Below are positions 1-9,716 of a stretch of 64,000 nucleotides of DNA, piece after piece. This stretch comes from CAZGRP01 sp964527995 (GTDB taxonomy: Bacteria; Zhuqueibacterota; Zhuqueibacteria; Oceanimicrobiales; CAZGRP01), in contig CAZGRP010000012.1 in NCBI GenBank assembly GCA_964527995.1, positions 21,234 through 85,233 of the forward strand. The letters run 5' to 3'. The first letter of the stretch is position 1. Every line of letters starts with the position of its first letter. Position numbers and translations under genes: made by a program. Below the pieces are notes generated by a model. That model searched no databases. It had not been told where the DNA came from and saw nothing but the letters and a program-made list of their open reading frames with translations.

Positions 1-1
1 C

Positions 2-1075
2 TTTATCCAGCCCGAGAAAGAGATTCTCGAAAAGATCATCTCGGCGCCCAAGTACGTCGAGTTTCACGGTGTCTGGCAGAAGTCCTTTCGATATCGCGAC
101 CAGTGGTTCGAAACCCAGCAGGAAATCTGGCATCAGCGGCCCGACCGGACCAAGATTCTTTTCCAGGAACCGGAAGAGGTGCGCGGCACTGTGCTGCTGA
201 AGGAGGGAGGGCGGGTCATCTTCCGCCGCCACGGGCAGAGCAAGCAGACCAGAGGCTTCCGGCATTCGCGCCACTACACCGGTGGTTTCTTCGGTGAAGA
301 CGTGAACGCCCGCAGGCTGGACCTGTTGCTGCGAAACTATGTCGTCTCCTTCGGCGACACCATCCCGTTGCTCGGGCGTTCCGCTGTTGAGGTGCGCATT
401 GTGCCGCGATCCAAACATCGCTCCCGCCTCGTCCTCTGGGTGGATCAGGAAAGCGGCCTGGTCTTGAAGATGAAGAAATATGATCCCGACGGCAATCTGG
501 TGTCGCGGGCCGAATTCAAGAAGCTCGCATTCCGGCTCCCAGAGGACTCCAACCTTGAGGTCGGAGCGGACAGCTCAATTTCCCCTGCCGACTCCCGCCA
601 GGTGGCGGTATATCCGGACCTGGAGTCCTTTCGGGCAAAGAGCCGGTTTGCCTTCTACCTTCCTGGCCGGCTTCCGCAAGGATTCGTCCTGGATCGCATC
701 CGCACGATTCGAAAGAAAGATCGAGAAACCTACCACTTCCTCTACACAGACGGTCTGAGCTGGGTCTCGCTCTTTCAGCGGGCCAGGAAGACAGGTGAAA
801 GGACCAGAAGGGCGGCAGCCGACACCGTCGAAAGGCGCGGCCCCATGCTCGTGCTGCACGGCCAGGTTGGCAACGTGAGCTACGCTCTGGTTGGCGAAGT
901 AGCGGCGGATGAACTGGAGGCCATGCGCGCTTCACTGCGACCGGTGACGTCCGAGGTTAGCAAGAAGGCTTCCACCGGCAGGCTCGTTTTGATGTGGGGG
1001 CCGGTGATTGTCCTGTTGGCTTTGTTTTTGATTCTGAGATTGAAGCGGGAGGCAAAGCATGTTGGAGCGGAGTAA
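2..1075 (+). CDS. MucB/RseB-like sigma-E regulatory protein, 5' end missing
   Basis: The reading frame is open from the left edge, so the start lies outside the window; at least 357 residues are present. The N-terminal part resembles the LolA-like fold of MucB/RseB, periplasmic proteins that sense misplaced envelope lipids or proteins and tune an anti-sigma factor. The middle (around the GEDVNARRLDLLLRNY stretch) and a second domain near the C-terminus (YLPGRLPQGF) fit the two-domain RseB layout. A hydrophobic helix (VIVLLALFLIL) followed by basic residues closes the protein, suggesting a C-terminal membrane anchor, which soluble RseB lacks. The stop overlaps the next gene by 17 bp, so it is probably co-transcribed with the RND export genes. 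An anti-sigma and a sigma factor gene may lie upstream; that is inference. Confidence 0.7.
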   Translation, partial: FIQPEKEILEKIISAPKYVEFHGVWQKSFRYRDQWFETQQEIWHQRPDRTKILFQEPEEVRGTVLLKEGGRVIFRRHGQSKQTRGFRHSRHYTGGFFGEDVNARRLDLLLRNYVVSFGDTIPLLGRSAVEVRIVPRSKHRSRLVLWVDQESGLVLKMKKYDPDGNLVSRAEFKKLAFRLPEDSNLEVGADSSISPADSRQVAVYPDLESFRAKSRFAFYLPGRLPQGFVLDRIRTIRKKDRETYHFLYTDGLSWVSLFQRARKTGERTRRAAADTVERRGPMLVLHGQVGNVSYALVGEVAADELEAMRASLRPVTSEVSKKASTGRLVLMWGPVIVLLALFLILRLKREAKHVGAE

Positions 1076-2477
1076 TTGGCGGTTCATTGCCCTGGTCGCT
1101 GCCATCGGCTTGACCCTGGGCGGGTGTGGCAAAGGAGACGATGCGGCTTCGTCTCGCGGCCCCTCGTCGATGCGAGGTCGAGACGGAGCGGCGATCAGCG
1201 GGATTCCGGTCGAAGCCGTGCCTGTGAAGCGGCAGAGTATCTCCACCTATCTTCTGACCACCACGACCCTGGCGCCGCAAAGGGCCGTGGAGGTGGTGGC
1301 CAAGACCAGCGGCCTGGTCTCGAAGCTGCTGGTCGAGGAGGGCGACAAAGTGCGTGCCGGACAAACACTGGCGCGTCTCGACGAGCAGGAGCTGTTGATC
1401 GCTCTCAAGCAGGCCCGAATCCGGGCCCAGAACATGAAGCGCGTCTTTGATCGTACTGCGGAGATGTTCCAGAAGAATCTGGTCTCGAAGCAGGCCTACG
1501 ACGATGCCAGATTCAACTACGAGACCGCCCAGACCCAATATGAGGACGCCAAACTACGAGTCGACTACACGCAGATTAAGTCTCCGATCGACGGCGTCAT
1601 CACAGAGCGGCTGATCGAGGTGGGCCAGCGCGTCAATCTGAACCAGGTGCTGTTCCGCGTGGGGGATTTCGATCCGTTGCTGGCGCGAATCTATGTCCCC
1701 GAAAAGGACATGGGCAAGCTGCACGTCGGGCAGGAAGCCGAGATTACTGTGGAGGCGGCGCCGGACAAGAAGTTCAAGGGTGTGGTCAGCATGATCAGCC
1801 CGGTCGTCGATCCGGCCAGCGGCACGACCAAAGTGACCCTCGAGATCCATGACCGCTCGGGCACGCTGCGCCCGGGCATGTTCGCCAACGTCCACATCAT
1901 CACCGACACCCGCGAGAATACGCTGGTGATCCCCAAGAAAGCCATGATTCTCGAAAGCGAACGCGATGAGCTCTTCACCGTCGTGGATGGTGTCGCCAGA
2001 AAGGTGCAAGTCGAGCTGGGCTACAGCGACGGCGAGAGGGCCGAGGTGTTGCGCGGGCTCACTGAGGGACAGTTGGTGGTGACGGTCGGTCAGGAGGGTC
2101 TTCGAGACGGAGTGCCGGTGAAGATCGTCGGTCAGGGTGGGCAACTGACCCGGGCCGACACCACAGCCGCCGCGGGCGGATCGAGGCCGGCATCCGAGAC
2201 GGCGGCGGCCAACGCTCCTTCGAACCCGAAGCCGGCGGCCGGCATGGCCCGTGGTGGCCGCACCGGTCAACCCGGGCGCATGGGCGGCCAGATGACTCCT
2301 GAGCGAATGAAACGCATGGAAAAGTGGCTGCTGCGGAATCCGGAGATCCGCAAAGCGTTTGAACAGCGTGCCAAAGAGGACCCGGACTTCGCCAACAATC
2401 CGCAGAAGAAGTTGCAGTTTTTCCGCGAGATGCGCGAGAAGATGGGCAGGGGCCGGCGTGGGCCGGAAGGTCATTAG
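1059..2477 (+). CDS. RND efflux periplasmic adaptor (membrane fusion protein), lipoprotein
   Basis: A 472-residue adaptor that should link an inner-membrane RND pump to an outer-membrane channel. It starts with a lipoprotein signal (lipobox LGGC, Cys23) and has the usual order: beta-barrel/lipoyl half (VEVVAKTSGLVSKLLVEEGD), coiled-coil hairpin about residues 105-150, second lipoyl half (DYTQIKSPIDGVITE), then the membrane-proximal domain. GGAGG precedes the start by 6 nt. After the family domain there is an unusual tail: an Ala/Pro/Gly-rich linker (about 360-410) and a charged helical segment rich in Met, Arg and Lys (about 415-472). The gene overlaps the MucB-like gene and leads into the two pump genes, so one adaptor may serve both pumps. 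Confidence 0.93.
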   Translation: MLERSNWRFIALVAAIGLTLGGCGKGDDAASSRGPSSMRGRDGAAISGIPVEAVPVKRQSISTYLLTTTTLAPQRAVEVVAKTSGLVSKLLVEEGDKVRAGQTLARLDEQELLIALKQARIRAQNMKRVFDRTAEMFQKNLVSKQAYDDARFNYETAQTQYEDAKLRVDYTQIKSPIDGVITERLIEVGQRVNLNQVLFRVGDFDPLLARIYVPEKDMGKLHVGQEAEITVEAAPDKKFKGVVSMISPVVDPASGTTKVTLEIHDRSGTLRPGMFANVHIITDTRENTLVIPKKAMILESERDELFTVVDGVARKVQVELGYSDGERAEVLRGLTEGQLVVTVGQEGLRDGVPVKIVGQGGQLTRADTTAAAGGSRPASETAAANAPSNPKPAAGMARGGRTGQPGRMGGQMTPERMKRMEKWLLRNPEIRKAFEQRAKEDPDFANNPQKKLQFFREMREKMGRGRRGPEGH

Positions 2478-2517
2478 CCCTGAGAAGCTGCTCCGCGACA
2501 CAAAGGGAGAGGATGAG

Positions 2518-2859
2518 ATGCCATTTTGCCCAAAGTGTGGTTATGAATACGAACCCGGCCATCGCCGCTGCCCCGACTGCGACGAGGAGCTGGTGGATGG
2601 TTTGCCTGCCGAGGACGAACCCGTGCCCGAGGTGAAGTGGGTGGCATTGCATCCGCTGCCCGGACCCCTCTATGCGGAAATGGTCAAAGAGGTTCTGGAT
2701 CGGCGCGGCATCCCGTGCATCATCCAGTCCGATGTGCTGTCGTCTGCCTACGGTGCCAAGGGGGCAACGCTGCCCGGCATGCAGTCGCGAATCCTCGTGC
2801 CTGAAGACCGCGCCGAAGAGGCCCGCCAGCTTCTGTTCCAGATGCTGGACCATATATGA
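2518..2859 (+). CDS. zinc-ribbon DUF2007-type small protein
   Basis: This 113-residue protein begins with a four-cysteine zinc ribbon (CPKCGYEYEPGHRRCPDC, residues 4-21). A DUF2007 domain follows (about 35-113), a small ferredoxin-like fold annotated as a putative signal-transducing domain with no proven role. The ATG at 2518 was chosen because GGGAGAGG lies just upstream and it opens directly into the ribbon; longer in-frame starts would run back into the adaptor gene. It sits between the adaptor and the first RND pump on the same strand, so it is probably co-transcribed. Whether it senses or helps the pump cannot be told from the sequence. Confidence 0.85.
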   Translation: MPFCPKCGYEYEPGHRRCPDCDEELVDGLPAEDEPVPEVKWVALHPLPGPLYAEMVKEVLDRRGIPCIIQSDVLSSAYGAKGATLPGMQSRILVPEDRAEEARQLLFQMLDHI

Positions 2860-2869
2860 ATAGCCTTGT

Positions 2870-2990
2870 TGCAAAGTGCAAAATGCAAGATGCAAAATAA
2901 GAAAGGGAAAAAGAGGTTGTCTTAACCGGTTCGGAAGGGGCTGTGGTTTTGCATTTTTCACTTTTCACTTTGCATTTTTCATTTTCTCTA
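2870..2990. repeat. snap-back repeat built of TGCAAA/TTTGCA words
   Basis: Two blocks face each other in this intergenic stretch. The left block reads as repeats of TGCAAAnTGCAAA words (about 2873-2897). The right block (about 2947-2985) reads as the complementary TTTTGCATTTTTCACTTT type. Together they form an imperfect inverted repeat with a short unique centre. The same word family occurs at 19096-19145. No coding potential is seen. Confidence 0.55.
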
Positions 2991-3006
2991 CAAACCCTCG
3001 GGGATC

Positions 3007-6000
3007 ATGAACCTATCTGAATTCGCTGTGACACGGCCGATCACCACCCTCATGGTGATCATCAGCGTCGTGGTGCTCGGCATCCTGTCGGTGCTGCGCC
3101 TGCCGCTGACTTACTATCCGGAGTTAGAAGGGTCCTTTCTGCGTATCCAAATCCCGTACGAATCTTCCTCGCCCGAGGAGGTCGAACGGCTGATCGCCAT
3201 GCCGGTCGAGGACATCATGGGGACGGTCAGCCACCTGGAGAGCCTGGAATCGACCTCGTCGGCGAATGGAGCGAGCGTGGTGCTGCGCTTCAAACTCGGC
3301 ACCGACATGGACCTGGCGGCCATGGAAGTGCGCGACCGCATGGACCGCGTCTGGAACGACCTCCCGGACGACGTCGACCGCTACTTCGTCTGGCGCTGGC
3401 AGACGTCTGACCGGCCGATCTTCGAGTTCAGCGTGGCCTGGGAGCGCGACAAATCGGAACTGGCCGACATGCTGCAAAAAGTCGTCGTCCCACGCATCCA
3501 GCGGATCGATGGTGTGGCCAATGTCGAGGTGCAGGGAGTGGACGAGAAACAGGTGCTCATCGACCTGGACCAGAGCCGGTTGCAGAGCTACCACATCGAC
3601 GTCCGCGAGCTGGCTCAAAGCCTGCGGCGCAACAACATGAACATCTCCGGCGGCTACATTTTCGACGGCGGGCGCAAATTCACGGTGCGTGCCATCGGCG
3701 AATTCAGGACGGTCAACGAGATCGCTCAGATCCCGATTCGCGACCATAATCTGGTGCTCGGCGATGTCGCCGAGGTCAAGTACGATTATCCGGAAAGGAA
3801 GAACTACCAGCGCCTGAACGGCCATGACGCCATCTCGCTGCGGGTCTACAAGGCCTCCACCGCCAATGTCGTCGAGGTGGCCCGCAAGGTGCGGCGCCTG
3901 ATCGAAAACCTGCACAACGAGCCGGAGCTGAAGGGCTTGACGACCCAGGTGTTCCGCGATCAGTCGTCTGAAATCGTCAAGAGTCTCTCGTCGCTGGCCT
4001 ATGCCGGTGCCTTCGGCGGGCTGCTGGCGATCGTCGTGCTGTTCCTGTTTCTGCGCGAGGTGAGATCGACGCTGGTCATCGGTCTGGCGATCCCCGTGTC
4101 GATCGTGGCCACCTTCTTCTTCATGTACCTCATTCGGTTGAAGCCGATCAATTCGGACATCACCATCAACCTGGTCTCACTCACCGGTCTGATGTTCGCA
4201 GTGGGCATTCTGGTGGACCCGGCTGTGGTGGCATTGGAGAACATTTTCCGGCACAGACAGGAGGAGGGCTTGAGCGCTGTCGAGGCCGCCATCGTCGGCG
4301 CAAAGGAGATCGGCGTCGCCGTGTTGGCGGCGTCGCTGACGACGGTGATCGTGTTCGTTCCCCTCGTTTTCATGTCGAACACAGGGATCGGCCGCTGGAT
4401 GCGAGACTTTGGTGTGGCCATCACCACGGCCATCATCGCCTCCCTGCTGATTGCCTTGACCCTCATTCCCCTGGTTGCCTCGCGGTTGTTCACTGGCAAG
4501 CACCAGCCCAGAACGGCCTTCATGAGGCGGTTGAACAACATCTACGATACCCTTCTGCGGCTGGCGCTGCGCTTCAGGTGGGTTTCGGTGGTCATTTTCG
4601 TCGGCGTCCTCTACGGCGGCTACCAGCTCTACCTTCACATCGACCGCGACTGGATTCCGCGGACGCCTGAGCGCCGCATGATCCTCGATGTGCGCATGCC
4701 GCGCACTTACGGTCTCGACGATGCCAAGGCCCTTTTCGGGCGTGTCGAGAAGCGGTTGCTGGCCAAGAAGGATGAGTTGGAGATCCGTACTGTAAGCACG
4801 AACTTCCGAGCCCGCCGCGGCCGAATCGACATTTTCTTCACTGAACAGGAGAAGGCCCGGCGGCCGACCGTGCAGTTGTACAGCCTGGTTCGGAAAGCGC
4901 TGCCGCAAGTACCTGGCGTGGAATTTCGCACCGGACGGATGCACGGCCGCGGTGGCAACGAGTTGGGGATCAGCGTGGAGCTGCAAGGCGAGTCGATGGA
5001 GGTGCTCGAGCTGTACGCTCAGGAAGTCGAGAATATGATGCGTGAGCTGCCGGGCATCCGCGATGTCAACGTCTCCACGGAGAGCGGCGACGAGGAGGTG
5101 CATGTCTACGTCGACCGCACCCGGGCGCAGATGTACGGCCTGAGCTCGCAGCAGGTGGCCGCCACAGTGGCCTCGGCGCTGTCGAGTCGGGCCAACAGCA
5201 AGTTCAAAACCGCCGATCGCGAAGTGGACATCCGCATGCAATTGCGCGACGAAGATCGGGTGAATATGCAGCAGCTCAAGACTTTGCGATTGCGTAACCT
5301 GGCCAACGAGATGGTGTCGCTCGGCTCCGTCGCCCAATTCACACTAAAAAAAGGCCCAAAGCAGATCCAGCGCAAAAGCCGCCAGCCGGTGATCTCGGTC
5401 TATGGCATCACCGACCGCATGGGGATGTTGACGGCCAGTCAAATGGTCAGCCAGTTGATGGCCAACGTTGAATTGCCTCCCGGCTACTCATGGAGCCTGG
5501 GGAGCAACTGGCGAAGATGGAGACAATCGGAACAGGAGTCCTATTTCGCCATTCTTCTGGCGGTGGTGCTGATCTACATCATCATGGCGGCACTTTTCGA
5601 GTCGTTCATCCACCCGTTTACGATTCTGCTCTCCGTGCCATTCGCCGCCATTGGCATTCTGTTCATGTTCTGGTACACGAATACCAACCTGACGAGTATG
5701 GCCTACCTCGGTGCTGTGGTCGCCAGCGGCCTGGTGGTCAACAACGGCATCATTCTGATCGACTACATCAACCGGCTGCGGCGCCGGGGAATGAGTCGTA
5801 CCGACGCCATCTTTCAGGGCGGACATCATCGCCTGCGACCGATCTTGATGACCACGGCGACCACCATTATCGGCCTGACCCCGCTGGTCGCCCCGGCGAT
5901 CTTTCCGGGGTTCTTCGGGCCACTGGAAGGCCGTGCCGCCATGTATGCGCCCGTAGGTCTGGCCGTGCTCGGTGGGCTGCTCACCTCGACACCGCTGACA

Positions 6001-6078
6001 CTGATCCTGATGCCGGTGGTCTATTCTCTGCTCGACGACCTGGTGCGTTGGGCCCGGCGTGTTGCGGCGGCCGTTTGA
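3007..6078 (+). CDS. RND family efflux transporter, pump 1 (AcrB/HAE1-like)
   Basis: A 1023-residue inner-membrane pump expected to export hydrophobic compounds using the proton or sodium gradient. It has the family layout: N-terminal helix, large periplasmic porter domain, a six-helix block (about 330-510), a second porter domain and the final helix block. In TM4, where AcrB carries a pair of aspartates, it reads LVDPAVV: Asp404 is kept but Pro405 replaces the second Asp. The TM10 region reads NNGIILIDYIN, with no equivalent of the AcrB lysine. Pump 2 follows 76 bp later. No outer-membrane channel gene is in view. Confidence 0.93.
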   Translation: MNLSEFAVTRPITTLMVIISVVVLGILSVLRLPLTYYPELEGSFLRIQIPYESSSPEEVERLIAMPVEDIMGTVSHLESLESTSSANGASVVLRFKLGTDMDLAAMEVRDRMDRVWNDLPDDVDRYFVWRWQTSDRPIFEFSVAWERDKSELADMLQKVVVPRIQRIDGVANVEVQGVDEKQVLIDLDQSRLQSYHIDVRELAQSLRRNNMNISGGYIFDGGRKFTVRAIGEFRTVNEIAQIPIRDHNLVLGDVAEVKYDYPERKNYQRLNGHDAISLRVYKASTANVVEVARKVRRLIENLHNEPELKGLTTQVFRDQSSEIVKSLSSLAYAGAFGGLLAIVVLFLFLREVRSTLVIGLAIPVSIVATFFFMYLIRLKPINSDITINLVSLTGLMFAVGILVDPAVVALENIFRHRQEEGLSAVEAAIVGAKEIGVAVLAASLTTVIVFVPLVFMSNTGIGRWMRDFGVAITTAIIASLLIALTLIPLVASRLFTGKHQPRTAFMRRLNNIYDTLLRLALRFRWVSVVIFVGVLYGGYQLYLHIDRDWIPRTPERRMILDVRMPRTYGLDDAKALFGRVEKRLLAKKDELEIRTVSTNFRARRGRIDIFFTEQEKARRPTVQLYSLVRKALPQVPGVEFRTGRMHGRGGNELGISVELQGESMEVLELYAQEVENMMRELPGIRDVNVSTESGDEEVHVYVDRTRAQMYGLSSQQVAATVASALSSRANSKFKTADREVDIRMQLRDEDRVNMQQLKTLRLRNLANEMVSLGSVAQFTLKKGPKQIQRKSRQPVISVYGITDRMGMLTASQMVSQLMANVELPPGYSWSLGSNWRRWRQSEQESYFAILLAVVLIYIIMAALFESFIHPFTILLSVPFAAIGILFMFWYTNTNLTSMAYLGAVVASGLVVNNGIILIDYINRLRRRGMSRTDAIFQGGHHRLRPILMTTATTIIGLTPLVAPAIFPGFFGPLEGRAAMYAPVGLAVLGGLLTSTPLTLILMPVVYSLLDDLVRWARRVAAAV

Positions 6079-6154
6079 GAGACAACGGATACAGATGCAA
6101 AGGCGACTCCAACCGGAGTGCTTCACCCAGCAGTGTAAGGATTGAGGCGTATCG

Positions 6155-9100
6155 ATGAAGATTGTCAAGTTTTCGACTCGCCGGCCGGTGACCATCACCA
6201 TGGTGATGATGGCGGCGATCATTTTCGGTATCGTGGCGTTTCAGCGGCTGAGCATCGATCTGCTCCCCGATATCACCTACCCCACCCTGACCATCCGTAC
6301 CGAGTATCCCGGCACAGCGCCGGCCGAGATCGAGCGCCTGATCTCAGCACCGATCGAGGAGTCTGTGGGTGTGGTTTCCGGGGTCGTGCGTACGAGTTCG
6401 ATCTCACGCCCCGGGCTGTCGGAGGTCATTGTTGAGTTTGCCTGGGGCACCAACATGGACTTCGCGTCGCTCGACGTACGCGAGAAGCTCGACCTTCTGA
6501 ATCTGCCTCGCGACGCCGAAAAGCCGATTCTGCTTCGTTTCGATCCTTCGCTGGACCCGATCATGAGGATCGGCGTGCACGGCGAGGAGAGCCTGGTGGG
6601 ACTGCGGCTGCTGGCTGAGGAACGCCTGAAGCAGGAGCTGGAGAGCATCGAGGGAGTCGCCTCCGTCAAGGTCTCGGGCGGCCTCGAGGAAGAAATTCAC
6701 ATCGACCTCAACGAGCCGAAGCTCGCCCAGTTGCGCATCCCGATCACTCAGGTCACCGCCCGCCTGGCGCAGGAAAATATCAATCTGGCCGGCGGCACCT
6801 TGAAGGAAGGGAACGCTGAGTATCTGGTGCGCACTCTGAACGAGTTCCAGAACGTCGATGAGATCGGCGACATCGTCATCGGTATGCGCAACGGTGTGCC
6901 GGTCTACCTGAAGGACGTCACCGACAAGATCTACAAGGGCCACAAGGAGCGCACGGTCATCACCCACATCAACGGCCAGGAGAGTGTCGAGGTGGCGGTC
7001 TTCAAGGAGGCCGACCAGAACACTGTGGCCGTAGCCGGGCGCGTGAAGGAGAAACTGGCGCAGTTGCAGAAGGAATTCGAGAAGTACTCCGGCAGCATCA
7101 AGATGACCATCGTCGCCGATCAGTCGACCTTTATTCAGCAGTCGGTTGACGAGGTGCTGAACACAGCCCTCATCGGTGGGATTCTGGCAGTGCTGGTCCT
7201 CTACTTCTTCCTCCGCAGCCTGAAGAGTACCGCCATCATCGGCCTGGCCATCCCGATCTCGGTGGTGACCACGTTCTTCCTGATGTATGTCTCGGGAGTG
7301 AACCTGAACATCATGTCGCTCGGCGGCCTGGCCCTGGGCATCGGAATGCTTGTGGACAACGCCATCGTCGTGCTGGAGGCGATCGACCGGCATCGCCAGC
7401 GCGGACTACCGGCGCTGGAAGCGGCCGACACCGGAGCGAGCGAGGTCGGCCGAGCGGTAGTAGCCTCCACCCTGACCACCGTTTGTGTCTTCCTGCCGAT
7501 CATTTTCGTGCAAGGGATCGCCGGCCAGCTATTCACCGACCAGGCTCTTACGGTGACCTATTCGCTGTTGGCCTCACTTGGGGTGGCCTTGACCCTGATC
7601 CCGATGCTGGCGGCTGTCGATGTCAACCTGAAAAGCGAAGACGACGTGCTGCAGGCTGGTGATGCAACAACAGGGGGCCTGCGTCAGGCGCTTCGCAATG
7701 CAGTCGTGTTCGGACCAGCCCTGGTCGTCCGCGGAGTGATGGTGGCTGCCCGCTACCTCGGCTTGGTGTTGCGCACTTTGCTGTGGCCGTTTTACTATGC
7801 CTTCGAGGCCGTTATCAGCCGCGTGTACGACGTCTACCCAGCCGTCCTCACCTGGGCCCTCCGGTATCGCGCCCGCCTGATCGGCGCAGCGGTTGCGTTG
7901 TTCGTCGCCTCGGTGCTCGGTTTCAAGCTGCTCGGCAGTGAGCTGATTCCAGAAATGAGCCAGGGCGAGTTCTACGTCGACGTCAAGCTGCCGGTAGGAA
8001 CGCCGGTGGAGCAGACCGATCGCATTATCTTGCAGATGGGCGAGTACGCGTCGCGACTGCCGTATGTGGAGCGCGTCTACACGGTCGCGGGCAGCGCGGC
8101 GCAGTACGGTTTTTCGTCGACGGAGGAACGCGAGAATCTTGGCCAGATCCACGTCATGCTGGAGCCAGGTGCCCGGGGAGCGCGGGAACAGCGGGTCATG
8201 GACAATCTGCGCCAGCGCTACAGCGAAATCCCCGGGATCGAATACAAATTCTCGCGGCCGACACTGTTCAGCTTCCGAACACCGATCGAAGTCGAAATTC
8301 GCGGCTACAACCTGAACCTGCTGCAATCTCTGGCTGAGACGCTGGCAGACAGAATGCGCCACATCCGTGGGCTCCGAGACGTGAAAGCGACCACCGAAGG
8401 TGGAAATCCTGAGGTGCGCATCACCTTCAACCGCCGCCGTCTTGCTTCTCTGGGGCTGGATGTGTCGACCGTAGGGACGATCATCCGCAACAAGGTGCAG
8501 GGGGACATCGCCACTCAGTTCACTCGCCGCGACCGCCGCATCGATATCCGCGTGCGAGCACGCGAGCAGGACCGCAGCACATTGCAGGACCTGGAGCGCC
8601 TGATCATCAACCCGCAAGGTGACGTGCCCATCCCGCTGGCGGCAGTGGCGGATGTCAACCTGGAGCGCGGGCCGAGCGAGATTCGGCACGCCAACCTGCA
8701 GCGCGTGGCACTGGTTTCCGCCAGCCTTTCCGGCCGAGATCTGGGCAGCGTCACTCGTGACATCCAGCAAGCCGTCGATCAGTTGATTCTTCCCGAGGAT
8801 TTCACGGTCACGATCGGTGGCCAGCGCCAGGAAATGGCGGTATCGTTCAAGAGCATGTTGCTCGCCATCGGGCTGGCCGTCTTTCTGGTCTACCTGGTGA
8901 TGGCTTCCCAGTTCGAGTCACTGCTGCACCCGTTTGTGATCATGTTCACCATCCCGCTTGGGCTGATTGGAGTGGTGGCCGTCCTCCTGCTCACGCATCA
9001 GACGATCAACGTGGTGGTGCTGATCGGCATGGTGCTACTGTCTGGAATCGTCGTGAACAACGCCATCGTGCTGGTCGACTACATCAACCAGCTTCGGCGC

Positions 9101-9337
9101 GGGGGGATGAAGAAGATGGCGGCGATCCAGGAGGCCGGCAAGGTTCGGTTGCGGCCGATCTTGATGACCACCTCCACGACGGTTCTCGGGCTATTGCCGA
9201 TGGCGCTCGGGTTTGGGGAAGGGGCGGAAGTGCGGGCGCCGCTGGCCATCACCGTCATCGGCGGCCTGATCGTCGGAACGGTGCTCACCCTGGTCGTCGT
9301 CCCGACGGTCTACTCTGTGCTGGCTCCAGGGGAATGA
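6155..9337 (+). CDS. RND family efflux transporter, pump 2 (HAE1-like)
   Basis: This 1060-residue RND pump is a divergent paralogue of the one immediately upstream. GAGG stands 7 nt before the ATG. Its TM4 motif is MLVDNAIVVLEA (Asp401, Asn402), the arrangement common in the HAE1 branch. Its two transmembrane blocks lie at about 340-490 and 880-1055. A loop of roughly 75 residues between TM6 and TM7 (about 490-565) is longer than in pump 1 and carries extra hydrophobic stretches. With only one adaptor gene in the locus, the two pumps may work as a mixed trimer, as MdtB and MdtC do. That is an analogy, not something the sequence proves. Confidence 0.93.
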   Translation: MKIVKFSTRRPVTITMVMMAAIIFGIVAFQRLSIDLLPDITYPTLTIRTEYPGTAPAEIERLISAPIEESVGVVSGVVRTSSISRPGLSEVIVEFAWGTNMDFASLDVREKLDLLNLPRDAEKPILLRFDPSLDPIMRIGVHGEESLVGLRLLAEERLKQELESIEGVASVKVSGGLEEEIHIDLNEPKLAQLRIPITQVTARLAQENINLAGGTLKEGNAEYLVRTLNEFQNVDEIGDIVIGMRNGVPVYLKDVTDKIYKGHKERTVITHINGQESVEVAVFKEADQNTVAVAGRVKEKLAQLQKEFEKYSGSIKMTIVADQSTFIQQSVDEVLNTALIGGILAVLVLYFFLRSLKSTAIIGLAIPISVVTTFFLMYVSGVNLNIMSLGGLALGIGMLVDNAIVVLEAIDRHRQRGLPALEAADTGASEVGRAVVASTLTTVCVFLPIIFVQGIAGQLFTDQALTVTYSLLASLGVALTLIPMLAAVDVNLKSEDDVLQAGDATTGGLRQALRNAVVFGPALVVRGVMVAARYLGLVLRTLLWPFYYAFEAVISRVYDVYPAVLTWALRYRARLIGAAVALFVASVLGFKLLGSELIPEMSQGEFYVDVKLPVGTPVEQTDRIILQMGEYASRLPYVERVYTVAGSAAQYGFSSTEERENLGQIHVMLEPGARGAREQRVMDNLRQRYSEIPGIEYKFSRPTLFSFRTPIEVEIRGYNLNLLQSLAETLADRMRHIRGLRDVKATTEGGNPEVRITFNRRRLASLGLDVSTVGTIIRNKVQGDIATQFTRRDRRIDIRVRAREQDRSTLQDLERLIINPQGDVPIPLAAVADVNLERGPSEIRHANLQRVALVSASLSGRDLGSVTRDIQQAVDQLILPEDFTVTIGGQRQEMAVSFKSMLLAIGLAVFLVYLVMASQFESLLHPFVIMFTIPLGLIGVVAVLLLTHQTINVVVLIGMVLLSGIVVNNAIVLVDYINQLRRGGMKKMAAIQEAGKVRLRPILMTTSTTVLGLLPMALGFGEGAEVRAPLAITVIGGLIVGTVLTLVVVPTVYSVLAPGE

Positions 9338-9716
9338 GGGGGCGAAAGGAGCCGGCTGTGGATGGCCCTTCGCTGGCTCACATCGTGATGCAGGCCTTTC
9401 TTGGAGCCCAGGTATCAAGAAATTGGGAATTAGAAAATTGGAAACTGCAGATCTTAGAGATTGAGAATGGCGAGGGCCATTCTTGTGTCATTCCCGCGGA
9501 AGCGGGAATCTATAACCCGTTGATTTTTATGGATTCCTGCTTTCGCAGGAATAACAAACAAGGACAATTCTCGACTTTCTCGACAGCCTGCGCCACATGC
9601 CTCCGCCTCTTGATTGCAGGCGTGCGCTCCGGACTCTAAAATCCCAACCCGCAAACGGAAACACCCTCACCGCCTGAAGGCGGCGTTCCATTCACGTATC
9701 ACGACTCCGCAATCCG
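9338..9716. other. repeat-bearing spacer between convergent genes
   Basis: No gene is supported here. The stretch holds an ATTGGGAATTAG-type simple repeat (about 9420-9445), the twin-hairpin element at 9486-9556, and a small CCGCC-TGAA-GGCGG hairpin (9670-9683) 34 bp beyond the stop of the minus-strand gene. The last could help end transcription but has no T-run. Confidence 0.6.
9486..9556. repeat. REP/BIME-like twin hairpin element
   Basis: Two perfect 8-bp hairpins stand head to head. ATTCCCGC-GGAA-GCGGGAAT lies at 9490-9509 and ATTCCTGC-TTTC-GCAGGAAT at 9533-9552. The outer ends TGTCATTCC and GGAATAACA are near-perfect inverted repeats. The left unit and the reverse complement of the right unit are alignable copies. 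This is the architecture of paired REP elements (BIMEs) and related ATTCCC dispersed repeats known in many bacteria, usually spread by a REP-associated Y1 transposase; none is in this window. Confidence 0.75.
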
